This document shows positions 8,928 through 16,340 of a DNA stretch of 64,000 nucleotides, piece by piece. Both the position numbers and the translations under genes were made by a program. How positions within the stretch are numbered: position 1 is the stretch's first letter; the number at the start of each line of letters is the position of its first letter. Origin of the DNA: Oceanobacillus jeddahensis (lineage in GTDB: Bacteria > Bacillota > Bacilli > Bacillales > Amphibacillaceae); contig NZ_CCDM010000001.1 of assembly GCF_000750635.1 (NCBI RefSeq), positions 434,001-498,000 on the forward strand. Reading direction: 5' to 3'. The notes under the pieces were generated by a model. It did no database searches and was not told where the DNA came from. It saw only the letters and a list, made by a program, of their open reading frames with translations.

Positions 8928-9284
8928 ATGTATCAAACAACTATCAAAAGTATTGGAAATGACGCAAAAGCATTTGAAGCAGAAAAAATGATGATTTTAT
9001 TCGGGGATAATGCGCCCAGTGAATTAGCAGATTTCTGCTATGTGATTGATTTAGTATCTGTTGAGGAAGAGATTGCCGCAGGAGATACGTTAAAGTTGGA
9101 TGATGTTTCTTATCAGATTACTAGTGTTGGCGAGGCAGTAAGGAAAAACTTAAATGATTTAGGACATATCACATTAAAATTTGATGGTAGTACGGAGCCA
9201 GGGCAGTCTGGATCACTTTATTTAGAAGATAAAGAGATTGTAGATGTGAAGCCTGGAAGTACGATTGTGATTGAGAAGCAATAG
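8928..9284 (+). CDS. srlB: PTS glucitol/sorbitol EIIA component
   Basis: A 118-residue soluble protein, last gene of the operon. It ends the phosphorelay from HPr to EIIB; the phospho-accepting His lies in LNDLGHITLKFDG. It is preceded by TTAGGAGTG and followed by a strong terminator. Confidence 0.9.
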   Translation: MYQTTIKSIGNDAKAFEAEKMMILFGDNAPSELADFCYVIDLVSVEEEIAAGDTLKLDDVSYQITSVGEAVRKNLNDLGHITLKFDGSTEPGQSGSLYLEDKEIVDVKPGSTIVIEKQ

Positions 9285-9322
9285 TTAATTGAAAAAGTAA
9301 TCATCAAATAATGAATTTTAAC

Positions 9323-9361
9323 ATACCCGTAAAGTCTTCTTTATAAAGACTTTACGGGTAT
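9323..9361 (+). terminator. bidirectional terminator between sorbitol operon and kinase operon
   Basis: Perfect 16-base stem ATACCCGTAAAGTCTT / AAGACTTTACGGGTAT between convergent genes. It lies 39 bases after srlB and 7 bases beyond the end of the minus-strand kinase gene. Confidence 0.85.
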
Positions 9362-9367
9362 TGTATA

Positions 9368-10285
9368 TTAAAATAACTGTACATTTCCACCTTGTACTTG
9401 TACAACTTTAGAAGCGGCATTATTGCCCCACATACATGCCGTTTCAATCGATTGTTCATCGAGTAAAGCTGCGATAAAAGCACCAGTATGCGTATCGCCA
9501 GCCCCTATCGTATCTACTAAGGGAACTTCTTGCCCGTGACATATTTTAATTTTATTATCTTCTACAAACAAAGTTCCTTCACTGCCAAGCGTGACAGCCA
9601 CGGGACGCTGTGTTTTTTGATGGATTATTTTTGCTCCAGCTTCAATATCTGTTTGTTCACTAAGGGATAAAAGTTCATCTCGATTACAATGTATTATTGT
9701 ATTCATTTTTAATAACTTTTTTAAATCTTCCTGGTTCATTTCGCTAACACGTGGTGAAGGATCAAAAATAATCGTTGTTTCTTTCTTTTTATTCTGCAAC
9801 TGTTTGAGTAATACTTTAGCAGAGTTTCCTTCAAAAGAATAACCAGATAAGTAAATATAATCATAATGATGAAGATTTATTTTATCAAACCACTCTTCTT
9901 GCCAATCGTTTTCAACTCCAGGAACTGTAAGGAATGTACGCTCTCCACTAGGTTCTACCATAGATAAGCACCAACCATTGTCTCCATCTAGATCCTTTAA
10001 AACTTGAGAATGTCCATCTGCATTCATTTGTTTATTAATTTGAGCAGCATTAGGGCCGTTTCCGATTGGAATCATTAAATCATAGGATGCGTTTAACTGT
10101 TGTAAAACATTTCCAACATTATATGCGCAACCTCCAACAATGATTTCTTGAGCGCTAGAGAATACATCTTCTCCGCTCACAGGTAATTTTGGAATCGTAA
10201 CAATAACATCAACGACAGCGCTTCCAATAACTAGAGCTTTTTTATTACTTCTTATTTTTTTATAGTTTGTTTCTTGTTTATTCAT
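9368..10285 (-). CDS. PfkB-family carbohydrate/nucleoside kinase
   Basis: A 305-residue ribokinase-fold kinase. The N-terminal GSAVVDVIVTIPKLP and VGGCAYNVGNV match the substrate-binding region, and DTIGAGDTHTGAF holds the anion hole and catalytic Asp. The third gene of an operon with an NCS1 permease and an ADP-ribosylglycohydrolase, it parallels E. coli YegV, whose substrate is not established to my knowledge. A nucleoside-like or ribosyl substrate is inferred from the permease and glycohydrolase partners. Confidence 0.82.
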   Translation of the reverse strand: MNKQETNYKKIRSNKKALVIGSAVVDVIVTIPKLPVSGEDVFSSAQEIIVGGCAYNVGNVLQQLNASYDLMIPIGNGPNAAQINKQMNADGHSQVLKDLDGDNGWCLSMVEPSGERTFLTVPGVENDWQEEWFDKINLHHYDYIYLSGYSFEGNSAKVLLKQLQNKKKETTIIFDPSPRVSEMNQEDLKKLLKMNTIIHCNRDELLSLSEQTDIEAGAKIIHQKTQRPVAVTLGSEGTLFVEDNKIKICHGQEVPLVDTIGAGDTHTGAFIAALLDEQSIETACMWGNNAASKVVQVQGGNVQLF

Positions 10286-10303
10286 AGTCCAATCCTCCTG
10301 AAG

Positions 10304-11623
10304 TTATTGCTTTTTGTTAAGAACATTGGTAATAAAGTATAATCCTCCACTGATAATAAAGGTTACTAACATATCAAAACTAGTATCTGTATAGATGGTG
10401 AACAGGAGACCAACCACAACCCCTGCAATCCAACTTATTACTCCACCAATGTTAACAGAATTATATTGAGCATCTTCTAATAATTTAGCATCATAACCTT
10501 GTTTACGACGAAGGAAAACATAATCAACAATAAAAATAGAAACCCAAGCAGCTAAACCAATACCTAAAATTCCTAGAAACGCCTCAAAGTAACCAAGAAA
10601 ATCTCGGGAAACAATCAGCACATACAGTGGAATTAAAGTAATGATGACAGCATGTACTGTAATCGCAGTTGATTCTTTCATTGCTATATTAAATGTACTC
10701 ATAATCAGTCTGGAAGATTTTAAACCTATAAAACACATTGGAGTAAGACCCCCGAGCGCAGCAAAGAGATAAATAATTGTCATCCATCCAGGTAATATTT
10801 CGCTTATAAGTAAAATAGGATTTTCAGCATGAGCTAGTTCTGGCGCTGCTGTTGCAAGCAAAATCCCTGTACTAATAATGACAAATAGAGGAATAAAAGC
10901 ACCCAGTGTGACGCTACCGATAATTGCTGAAGATTTATTACTTCTTTTTTGGAAACGACTATAATCCGCTGAAGCATTTGTCCAAGTTAAGCCAGTACCA
11001 ACAATAACAAATGCCAGAGCAGGAAAGAATCCTGTTAACCAGGGACCGGAACTCATGGAAAAAAGCGCATTCCAATCTGTTTCAGGTATTAACATAAGAA
11101 TAACCAGTAAAGTTAGTGCACCAAATACATAAGTGAAGAAGGTTTGAATAGCTACAAGTGTGTCATGAGAAAAGAAGCTTGAAGTTATAATCAACCCTGC
11201 AAAAATCACTAAACTGATTAATATGAGTAAATTATTCGTACTGATTCCAAATGCACTAAATAAAGCCAGCAAAGTCAATGTTCCGGTAGAAACATTGACA
11301 GATAGCCAGCCAACTTGTCCAGCCCAGCCAATGAGGGCAGGGATATGATTCCCTTTAAAACCATATGCAGCTCTAGATAGTATAAAAGTTATGGCGCCAG
11401 TATCCCTTCCAGCGAGACTAGCATAGCCAACTAGGAGGAAAGATAATGGACCGAGTATAGCTATTAAGATGGATTGTGTGAAACTCAATCCATACCCAAT
11501 AATAAGTGCCCCATAAACAATGCCTAAAATGCCCATATTTGCTGCAAACCAGATGAAAAACAAATCTTTGGGTTTACCAGTTTTCTCTTCTTCACTTAGA
11601 AAAATCTTCTCTTTATTCTTCAT
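10304..11623 (-). CDS. NCS1-family purine/cytosine permease
   Basis: A 439-residue transporter with about 12 hydrophobic helices. Family signs include WFAANMGILGIVYGALI at the first helix, SRAAYGFKGN and WTNASADYSRFQKRS around helix 6, all seen in CodB-type cytosine and related cation symporters. Substrates of the family are nucleobases, hydantoins and similar compounds. It overlaps the upstream glycohydrolase gene by 11 bases, which implies translational coupling. In the E. coli yegTUV operon this position is held by a different nucleoside transporter family. Confidence 0.82.
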   Translation of the reverse strand: MKNKEKIFLSEEEKTGKPKDLFFIWFAANMGILGIVYGALIIGYGLSFTQSILIAILGPLSFLLVGYASLAGRDTGAITFILSRAAYGFKGNHIPALIGWAGQVGWLSVNVSTGTLTLLALFSAFGISTNNLLILISLVIFAGLIITSSFFSHDTLVAIQTFFTYVFGALTLLVILMLIPETDWNALFSMSSGPWLTGFFPALAFVIVGTGLTWTNASADYSRFQKRSNKSSAIIGSVTLGAFIPLFVIISTGILLATAAPELAHAENPILLISEILPGWMTIIYLFAALGGLTPMCFIGLKSSRLIMSTFNIAMKESTAITVHAVIITLIPLYVLIVSRDFLGYFEAFLGILGIGLAAWVSIFIVDYVFLRRKQGYDAKLLEDAQYNSVNIGGVISWIAGVVVGLLFTIYTDTSFDMLVTFIISGGLYFITNVLNKKQ

Positions 11624-12629
11624 ATGTATCCCCCTTATCGATTAATGCTCTACCTTTTACTAGTTTGCCAGCATAAATTGATAATTGCGTATCATTATTT
11701 TGATCGATGATATCCGTCCATGTACGATGAAGTGCATTATATCCGGATTTTGCCCCACATATTGCGGTAGCCATCGCCCCAATTGTATCGGTATCTCCCC
11801 CGATATTTGCACAAAATAAAGCGCATTGATGCGGATCTTTACAATAATAAGCAATAGCTAATGCGGCAGGTACAGACTCGCTGGTTGCCGTTCCACAGCC
11901 AATAACATCATAGATTCGCTGAGCAAACATTTCTTCATCGTCCTGATATTTTTCCGCAAACTCCAGACCTAACTTTAATCGTTCTGAAATCGAAGCGGAA
12001 AAGGTTTCTTCCCCTTCTTGCATAGCCAGCTCATATAAATTAATCGTTTCATTCATAATTTCATTCCAGCTTTTATCTTCAATTGCTAGACTAACTGCAT
12101 AAGCAATCATACTAGCTCCTGCAATTGCGATGTCGCTGGCATGTGTCGGCTGGCTGACTTTGCGAACGTATTTAATTAAACTGTTTTTTTGTGTGCTAGT
12201 AAAAAGCGTGCCTATCGGAGCGATCCTCATAGCAGCTCCATTTGTCAACGCTTTCTTTGTGTATATAGAAGGATCTTCTCCAGCTTTAATCGCATTTAAA
12301 GCTGCTTTAGAACTTGGCCCCAATATATTATTTTCAAATGCATTTGTTTCATTAGCCCAGTTAATTAATTCTTCTGCAATTCGTTTATTTGAAGGCACAA
12401 AATCGTTTTTATTTAACGCATCAATGATAAGTAAAGCTTGGGATGTATCGTCTGTAAATTGTCCTTTTGTAAAATTACAAGCTACATCATTTTCTGCCGG
12501 ACCATCCAGAAAAGTAGTGATGTTGCCAAAAAATTCTTTTACTTTTCGCCGGCTCCATAATTCAGAAGGCATACCTAGAGCGTCTCCAATAGCTAAACCA
12601 TACAAAGTTCCTAAAATTTTATCATCCAT
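11613..12629 (-). CDS. ADP-ribosylglycohydrolase family protein (DraG/YegU-like)
   Basis: A 338-residue all-helical hydrolase. The two metal-binding regions are present: FTDDTSQA near residue 58 and GGDTDTIGAMATA near 280, plus the N-terminal GLAIGDALGMPSE. The family removes ADP-ribose from proteins or small molecules, and some members hydrolyse other N-glycosidic bonds. It is the first gene of its operon, behind a consensus promoter and a perfect palindromic operator. The likely role is release of a ribosyl moiety that the PfkB kinase then phosphorylates (inference). Confidence 0.82.
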   Translation of the reverse strand: MDDKILGTLYGLAIGDALGMPSELWSRRKVKEFFGNITTFLDGPAENDVACNFTKGQFTDDTSQALLIIDALNKNDFVPSNKRIAEELINWANETNAFENNILGPSSKAALNAIKAGEDPSIYTKKALTNGAAMRIAPIGTLFTSTQKNSLIKYVRKVSQPTHASDIAIAGASMIAYAVSLAIEDKSWNEIMNETINLYELAMQEGEETFSASISERLKLGLEFAEKYQDDEEMFAQRIYDVIGCGTATSESVPAALAIAYYCKDPHQCALFCANIGGDTDTIGAMATAICGAKSGYNALHRTWTDIIDQNNDTQLSIYAGKLVKGRALIDKGDTYEE

Positions 12630-12652
12630 TTGACCATCTCCTTAACTTGTTC

Positions 12653-12668
12653 ACTCATACGTATGAGT
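12653..12668. promoter_or_regulatory. operator palindrome of glycohydrolase operon
   Basis: Perfect 16-base palindrome ACTCATACGTATGAGT immediately downstream of the -10 box on the minus strand, so a bound repressor would block initiation. A related site lies at 13725-13738 upstream of the GntR gene. Confidence 0.7.
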
Positions 12669-12675
12669 TGGGTAT

Positions 12676-12704
12676 ATTATAAAATGCGCTTTCATGATTG
12701 TCAA
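12676..12704 (-). promoter_or_regulatory. SigA promoter of glycohydrolase operon
   Basis: On the minus strand: TTGACA (12704-12699), exactly 17 bases, TATAAT (12681-12676). Both hexamers are consensus. A cre-like TGAAAGCGCATTTT lies in the spacer. Confidence 0.85.
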
Positions 12705-12768
12705 ATAAAGAATTTAGAGAAAATGTTCCATTTAATTTAAGATGTCTTAAAAAATGACATAGAAAAAA

Positions 12769-12809
12769 CCGAACTGTTCATTCTTGTACTAGAATTTAAA
12801 ACAGTTCGG
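12769..12809 (-). terminator. terminator of GntR regulator gene
   Basis: Read on the minus strand, CCGAACTGTT ... AACAGTTCGG is followed by TTTTTT. The remainder of the 12630-12951 gap holds the glycohydrolase promoter and operator, and nothing else coding was seen. Confidence 0.7.
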
Positions 12810-12951
12810 AAGTTATGTTTTATATAATTGTTTCGGAAACTATGATGTCATTTAAACAAGCAAGCTTATTGGGCTCTAGTTCTATTTTAAATTAAAACTA
12901 GGGAGGCGTAACTATATTACCTTCAAAAGCTTTTCTGAACAAAGAGGGTAG

Positions 12952-13659
12952 TTAATAATTGATATATTGCGAGAATTTGAATTTAAAATGTGGACTGTAT
13001 ATAATCTCGAGATGTTCAATTTCAATATTACTTTCTGTTGAAACCACCCCAAAACTTCTTAATAAAGGTTTTTTTTCTTCAAGTTCTAATCGATCATACA
13101 TAAGTGGTGTGCCTAAAATAGGCTCTATGTTTAAGTTAGCATGGTGCGGATAAGTATTATAAGTCTCTCGCAATAGCTTATAAAGAGAGGTATTGGAAAA
13201 GTCATAAGTATCTAAGTCAGGGAATCGGTTCAAAGGTAAATGAGAAGTATCAATTGTCATCCAAGTAGTTATATTATCTGATTGTAGCCCTCTTAAACGA
13301 ACTAGTTTTAAAAAGGACGAACCATCTTTTTGATATATTTCTTTTTCTAAAACTTTTGTTATAGGCTTTTGATTCTGTAAGTGAGCTAAATCAGAGAAGC
13401 CCTGAAAATTCCAAACAGTATCCTTTGTTTCACGTAATCTAACATACGTTCCCTTTCCATGAACTTGTTGAACGAGCCCTTCTTGTTTAAGTTCAGCTAT
13501 TGCCTTTCGGATGGTTGTCCGTGTAATTTGATATTGCTTCATTAATTGTGTTTCTGAAGGAAGAAGATCCATCTCTTTGAATTCTCCATTTAAAATTTGG
13601 GAACGAAGTAAACGTTTGAGTTGAACATATAATGGGATAACATCATCTTTATTTAACAT
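12952..13659 (-). CDS. GntR family regulator (HutC/UTRA subfamily)
   Basis: A 235-residue repressor-type protein. The winged helix-turn-helix spans about residues 5-73 (LLPSETQLMKQYQITRTTIRKAI, wing VHGKGTYV) and a UTRA ligand-binding domain spans about 90-230. It sits upstream of, and on the same strand as, the glycohydrolase-permease-kinase genes, like YegW in E. coli. Matching ATACGTAT-centred palindromes at both promoters suggest it controls the operon and itself. Confidence 0.85.
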   Translation of the reverse strand: MLNKDDVIPLYVQLKRLLRSQILNGEFKEMDLLPSETQLMKQYQITRTTIRKAIAELKQEGLVQQVHGKGTYVRLRETKDTVWNFQGFSDLAHLQNQKPITKVLEKEIYQKDGSSFLKLVRLRGLQSDNITTWMTIDTSHLPLNRFPDLDTYDFSNTSLYKLLRETYNTYPHHANLNIEPILGTPLMYDRLELEEKKPLLRSFGVVSTESNIEIEHLEIIYSPHFKFKFSQYINY

Positions 13660-13724
13660 TTTTATCTCCTATAAGTTAGTTTAGTAAAGGTATGTAGTCA
13701 GATTTCTAAATAAGAAATCGTTGC

Positions 13725-13738
13725 TTCATACGTATATG
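13725..13738. promoter_or_regulatory. probable GntR autoregulatory operator
   Basis: TTCATACGTATATG shares the TCATACGTAT core with the perfect palindrome at 12653-12668 and lies about 65 bases upstream of the regulator start. Confidence 0.5.
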
Positions 13739-13747
13739 TTACATCTA

Positions 13748-14017
13748 TTATTCTATATGCTCAAGTGAATCTGTATTACACAGAGTATATGAAGGACGTT
13801 TTGTGCTGAGAATAATTGATAAAAGTATATCATCAAGACAATATGTATTGGTATAATCTACACACGTATCTACAATATCTTCCTGCATTTTTGGTGATGT
13901 ATAATTATTTTCGTATTGCCATACTGCCTGCTCCGTTATATCTAACATATCAGAGAGCTGTTTGCGTGAATATCCATGCATCATGCGTAAATTGGTTAGA
14001 TTTTCACCCTGAAATAT
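13748..14017 (-). pseudogene. truncated XRE-family HTH protein
   Basis: An in-frame stretch encodes an XRE helix-turn-helix (NLTNLRMMHGYSRKQLSDML then ITEQAVWQYEN) followed by an unrelated-looking tail, total about 89 residues. Such N-termini normally begin ImmA/IrrE-type metallopeptidase regulators of several hundred residues, so the rest seems lost. A perfect TAAGGAGGG (14032-14024) is placed 6 bases before an ATA codon (14017-14015), where ATG would be expected. The first ATG (13984) lies within the HTH. Called a remnant, though a short functional DNA-binding protein is not excluded. Confidence 0.5.
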
Positions 14018-14041
14018 CTGTTGCCCTCCTTATCGTAAAAT

Positions 14042-14175
14042 TATTCTTGATCCTCTTCTAAGATGCCAATATCAAATGCTGTTGGGTCGATTATATCATT
14101 ATCTTGTTCTGGAACAACATGTCTCTTTTTTTATCGGTTAATTCAGAACTAAATATATTTAGAAAGATCTTCAAT
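14042..14175 (-). pseudogene. C-terminal remnant of an unrecognised gene
   Basis: On the minus strand a frame reads RHVVPEQDNDIIDPTAF and ends ILEEDQE-stop at 14042, just 10 bases before the ribosome binding site of the XRE remnant. Upstream, the reading is plausible (NIFSSELTDKK) only if one base is added or lost in the 7-base T/A run at 14126-14132. Acidic, no family recognised. The rest of the 14176-14479 gap shows no gene on either strand. Confidence 0.35.
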
Positions 14176-14479
14176 TAGATAAGCTCTGTTATTATTAAGA
14201 CAAGGGTTTGTTTATCTCAATGTTCTTGTGAGGGCGTGAGGATCTTAGTCCATGTTTGTTTAAATCGATCTTTTTCTGACCTGACCCATTTCTATCGCAT
14301 AAAAATACTATTAGACTATTTAAAAGCCCCTTATTTAATACTATATTAACCTCCCGCATCCCCTACCCTATTTGTTTTTTCACTTCAAATCATCTAAAAT
14401 AATAACCTGGAATCAACATTTCTAAAACCAAACTCAACAGAAATAACAAGAAGTTTAGATAATAAAGGAGTAATTATAG

Positions 14480-15244
14480 ATGAGCCAGTTAAAAAATAGA
14501 GGCTATGCGCGGTATGATTTGATGCAGCAATTAGACTATGAAGGAATAGAGGAAGATTACCAAGCTTTGTTGGATTATTTTGAGGACCTTCCAATCGATG
14601 AATATGCTAAAGGGTTAAATCGTTATAGAAGGTATTCACGTGCACTCGTGTTGCCAACTTCTGGTCAGGTTGAATGGCTGCCAACGCTAACAAAAGATGG
14701 AGAGGAATATTCTGCGTATTTCCAAGGAAAATTTAATCCAGAGTATCCAGGATCTTATCGTGAATTTCCTTGCATAGATGAAGCAATACAGAATAATAAG
14801 CTATTGGAAAAAATTATTCTGTTTGATTATCAACAAACATTTTGGAAGGAAGAAGACCGGATTATGCCAATTCATGCTGGTGTGCACTTTGTAAAACTGT
14901 ATGTAGAAAATGATTCAGACAAAGCTGTTTCTTCACCAAACTGTTTTCATCAGGATGGAGAGCCATTTACTTTTGCCCATTTAATTAAAAGAGAAAATGT
15001 TAAAGGTGGTACGAATGCCATTGGTATTCCTAAAGCGGCTGGAGAAACGTTTGATACAGTCAATCAGGATGATGTGATAGAGGTTTTTGAGATTACAAAA
15101 CCTTTGGAATCATATGGTGTAGAGGACTCAACAGTATCTCATTATGTCAGTCCAATTGAAAAAGGAGATGCGGAAGAAGCTGGAGTACGTTCTGTTATCT
15201 TAATTGATTATCAGCAAACCGTGGTGGCTGATGTAGACGAATAA
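14480..15244 (+). CDS. 2-oxoglutarate/Fe(II)-dependent dioxygenase (2OG-Fe_Oxy_2 family)
   Basis: A 254-residue protein of the family that includes L-isoleucine 4-hydroxylase of Bacillus thuringiensis, which hydroxylates free aliphatic amino acids. The iron ligands are visible: H157 and D159 in NCFHQDGEPF and H221 in STVSHYVSP. The C-terminal RSVILIDYQQTVV is typical. It has a clear AAAGGAG site and its own terminator, and no partner genes. The exact amino acid substrate cannot be read from sequence. Confidence 0.8.
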   Translation: MSQLKNRGYARYDLMQQLDYEGIEEDYQALLDYFEDLPIDEYAKGLNRYRRYSRALVLPTSGQVEWLPTLTKDGEEYSAYFQGKFNPEYPGSYREFPCIDEAIQNNKLLEKIILFDYQQTFWKEEDRIMPIHAGVHFVKLYVENDSDKAVSSPNCFHQDGEPFTFAHLIKRENVKGGTNAIGIPKAAGETFDTVNQDDVIEVFEITKPLESYGVEDSTVSHYVSPIEKGDAEEAGVRSVILIDYQQTVVADVDE

Positions 15245-15259
15245 TGATTGGAGAAAATG

Positions 15260-15302
15260 AAGGGTAGCCTATTTGAGGATGTCAGATAGGCTACCCTTTT
15301 TA
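15260..15302 (+). terminator. terminator after dioxygenase
   Basis: AAGGGTAGCCTAT / ATAGGCTACCCTT stem followed by TTT, 16 bases after the stop. Confidence 0.85.
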
Positions 15303-15336
15303 ATGTGTTTCAAATGCTATTCAATCAATATGATTA

Positions 15337-15380
15337 TGTAGTTAATATTACATTTGAAACCATTTAGGTAGTAAAACTAC
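15337..15380. promoter_or_regulatory. two RpiR-type operator candidates
   Basis: TGTAGTTAATATTACA (15337-15352) and GTAGTAAAACTAC (15368-15380) are related near-palindromes upstream of the RpiR gene. They share the GTAGT...ACTAC/ATTACA pattern with the perfect palindrome at 15431-15444. Confidence 0.5.
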
Positions 15381-15410
15381 AAAGAAATCGGTTTATTTTC
15401 ATAAAAATGC

Positions 15411-15444
15411 TTGTTTTCATCTGATTTATGTAGTAATATTACTA
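15411..15444 (+). promoter_or_regulatory. promoter and overlapping operator of the tetronate operon
   Basis: -35 TTGTTT (15411-15416), 17 bases, -10 TAATAT (15434-15439). The -10 lies inside a perfect 14-base palindrome TAGTAATATTACTA (15431-15444), so a bound regulator would block polymerase. Confidence 0.65.
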
Positions 15445-15468
15445 ACAGATTCGATGAGGGGGGAGGAA

Positions 15469-16314
15469 ATGAAAAGTTTTAATCAACGAATTCAGGAGAA
15501 AAAGAAAACGTTAACAGATACAGAATTAAAAATTATAGATCAGTTAGAGGTTCATGAAAAGCCATTTTTATTATCAATGAATGAGCTTGCCGGGTTAAGT
15601 GCGGTTAGTGAGCCAAGTGTAGTCCGCCTTTACCGGAAGCTGGGTTATAACAGCTATCAGGAATTAAAAGTAGCTTTAGCACAGGAGCAAGCGGATTATC
15701 AGCAAGCAAGCCCAGAACAGGTGAATATTTTACCTGAAGATGAAATCGGTACCATGTTTGAAAAGATTGGGCAGCAGTATTTTCAGGCAATTAAACTGAC
15801 AAAAGCGAAAATGATGGAAGAAAAGCTTCATGAATCCATTGAAAAATTGATTTCTGCAAACCAAATCTATTTCATTGGACAAGGCTTATCCGGAACAGTT
15901 GCAGAGGATGGGGCTCATAAATTTATGCGGCTTGGCGGAAAAACAGTTGCAGTCAAAGATCCACATTATCAGGCGATCTACGCTAGTCATATGTCAGAGG
16001 GCGATGTGGTAGTAGCTATTTCGCATTCGGGAGAAACCATTGATACCATTCATGTTAGTGAAATGGCTAAAAATAATGGCGCATTTTTAATCGTTATCAC
16101 TTCGAATGAAAACGTTTCATTAGCGAGGATGGCAGACTGTTTGCTGCTAACACAGGCAAGTGAAACGAATAGGCAATCTGATGCGATGGTGTCCAGGCTC
16201 ATTCAGTTAACGATGATGGATACGCTGTATACAAAGATGGCTGCAGAGCTTGGAGAAGAAGGAAAAAGACAAATTAACTTATCTCGTCTGGCAGTGACGC
16301 GGATGAAGAAATAA
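15469..16314 (+). CDS. RpiR/MurR family regulator (HTH + SIS)
   Basis: About 281 residues: an N-terminal HTH (about 1-80, with ELAGLSAVSEPSVVRLYRKLG) and a sugar isomerase (SIS) domain (about 120-260, with FIGQGLSGTVAEDGAHKFMRLG and ISHSGETIDTI) that senses phosphorylated sugar. An in-frame ATG at 15454 overlaps the ribosome binding site GGGGGGAGG, so ATG 15469 is used. It opens an operon with GntP, dehydrogenase and kinase genes, and palindromes in its promoter suggest autoregulation. Confidence 0.85.
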   Translation: MKSFNQRIQEKKKTLTDTELKIIDQLEVHEKPFLLSMNELAGLSAVSEPSVVRLYRKLGYNSYQELKVALAQEQADYQQASPEQVNILPEDEIGTMFEKIGQQYFQAIKLTKAKMMEEKLHESIEKLISANQIYFIGQGLSGTVAEDGAHKFMRLGGKTVAVKDPHYQAIYASHMSEGDVVVAISHSGETIDTIHVSEMAKNNGAFLIVITSNENVSLARMADCLLLTQASETNRQSDAMVSRLIQLTMMDTLYTKMAAELGEEGKRQINLSRLAVTRMKK

Positions 16315-16340
16315 GAGATAAACAACGGGGGAAGTAAGAT

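Noticed and set aside
12130..12633. 167-codon plus-strand frame opposite the ADP-ribosylglycohydrolase
   Set aside because: Antisense shadow; the DraG motifs and operon overlap firmly support the minus-strand gene.
13816..14061. 81-codon plus-strand frame over the XRE remnant
   Set aside because: No ribosome binding site; the opposite strand carries a recognisable HTH with a perfect site.
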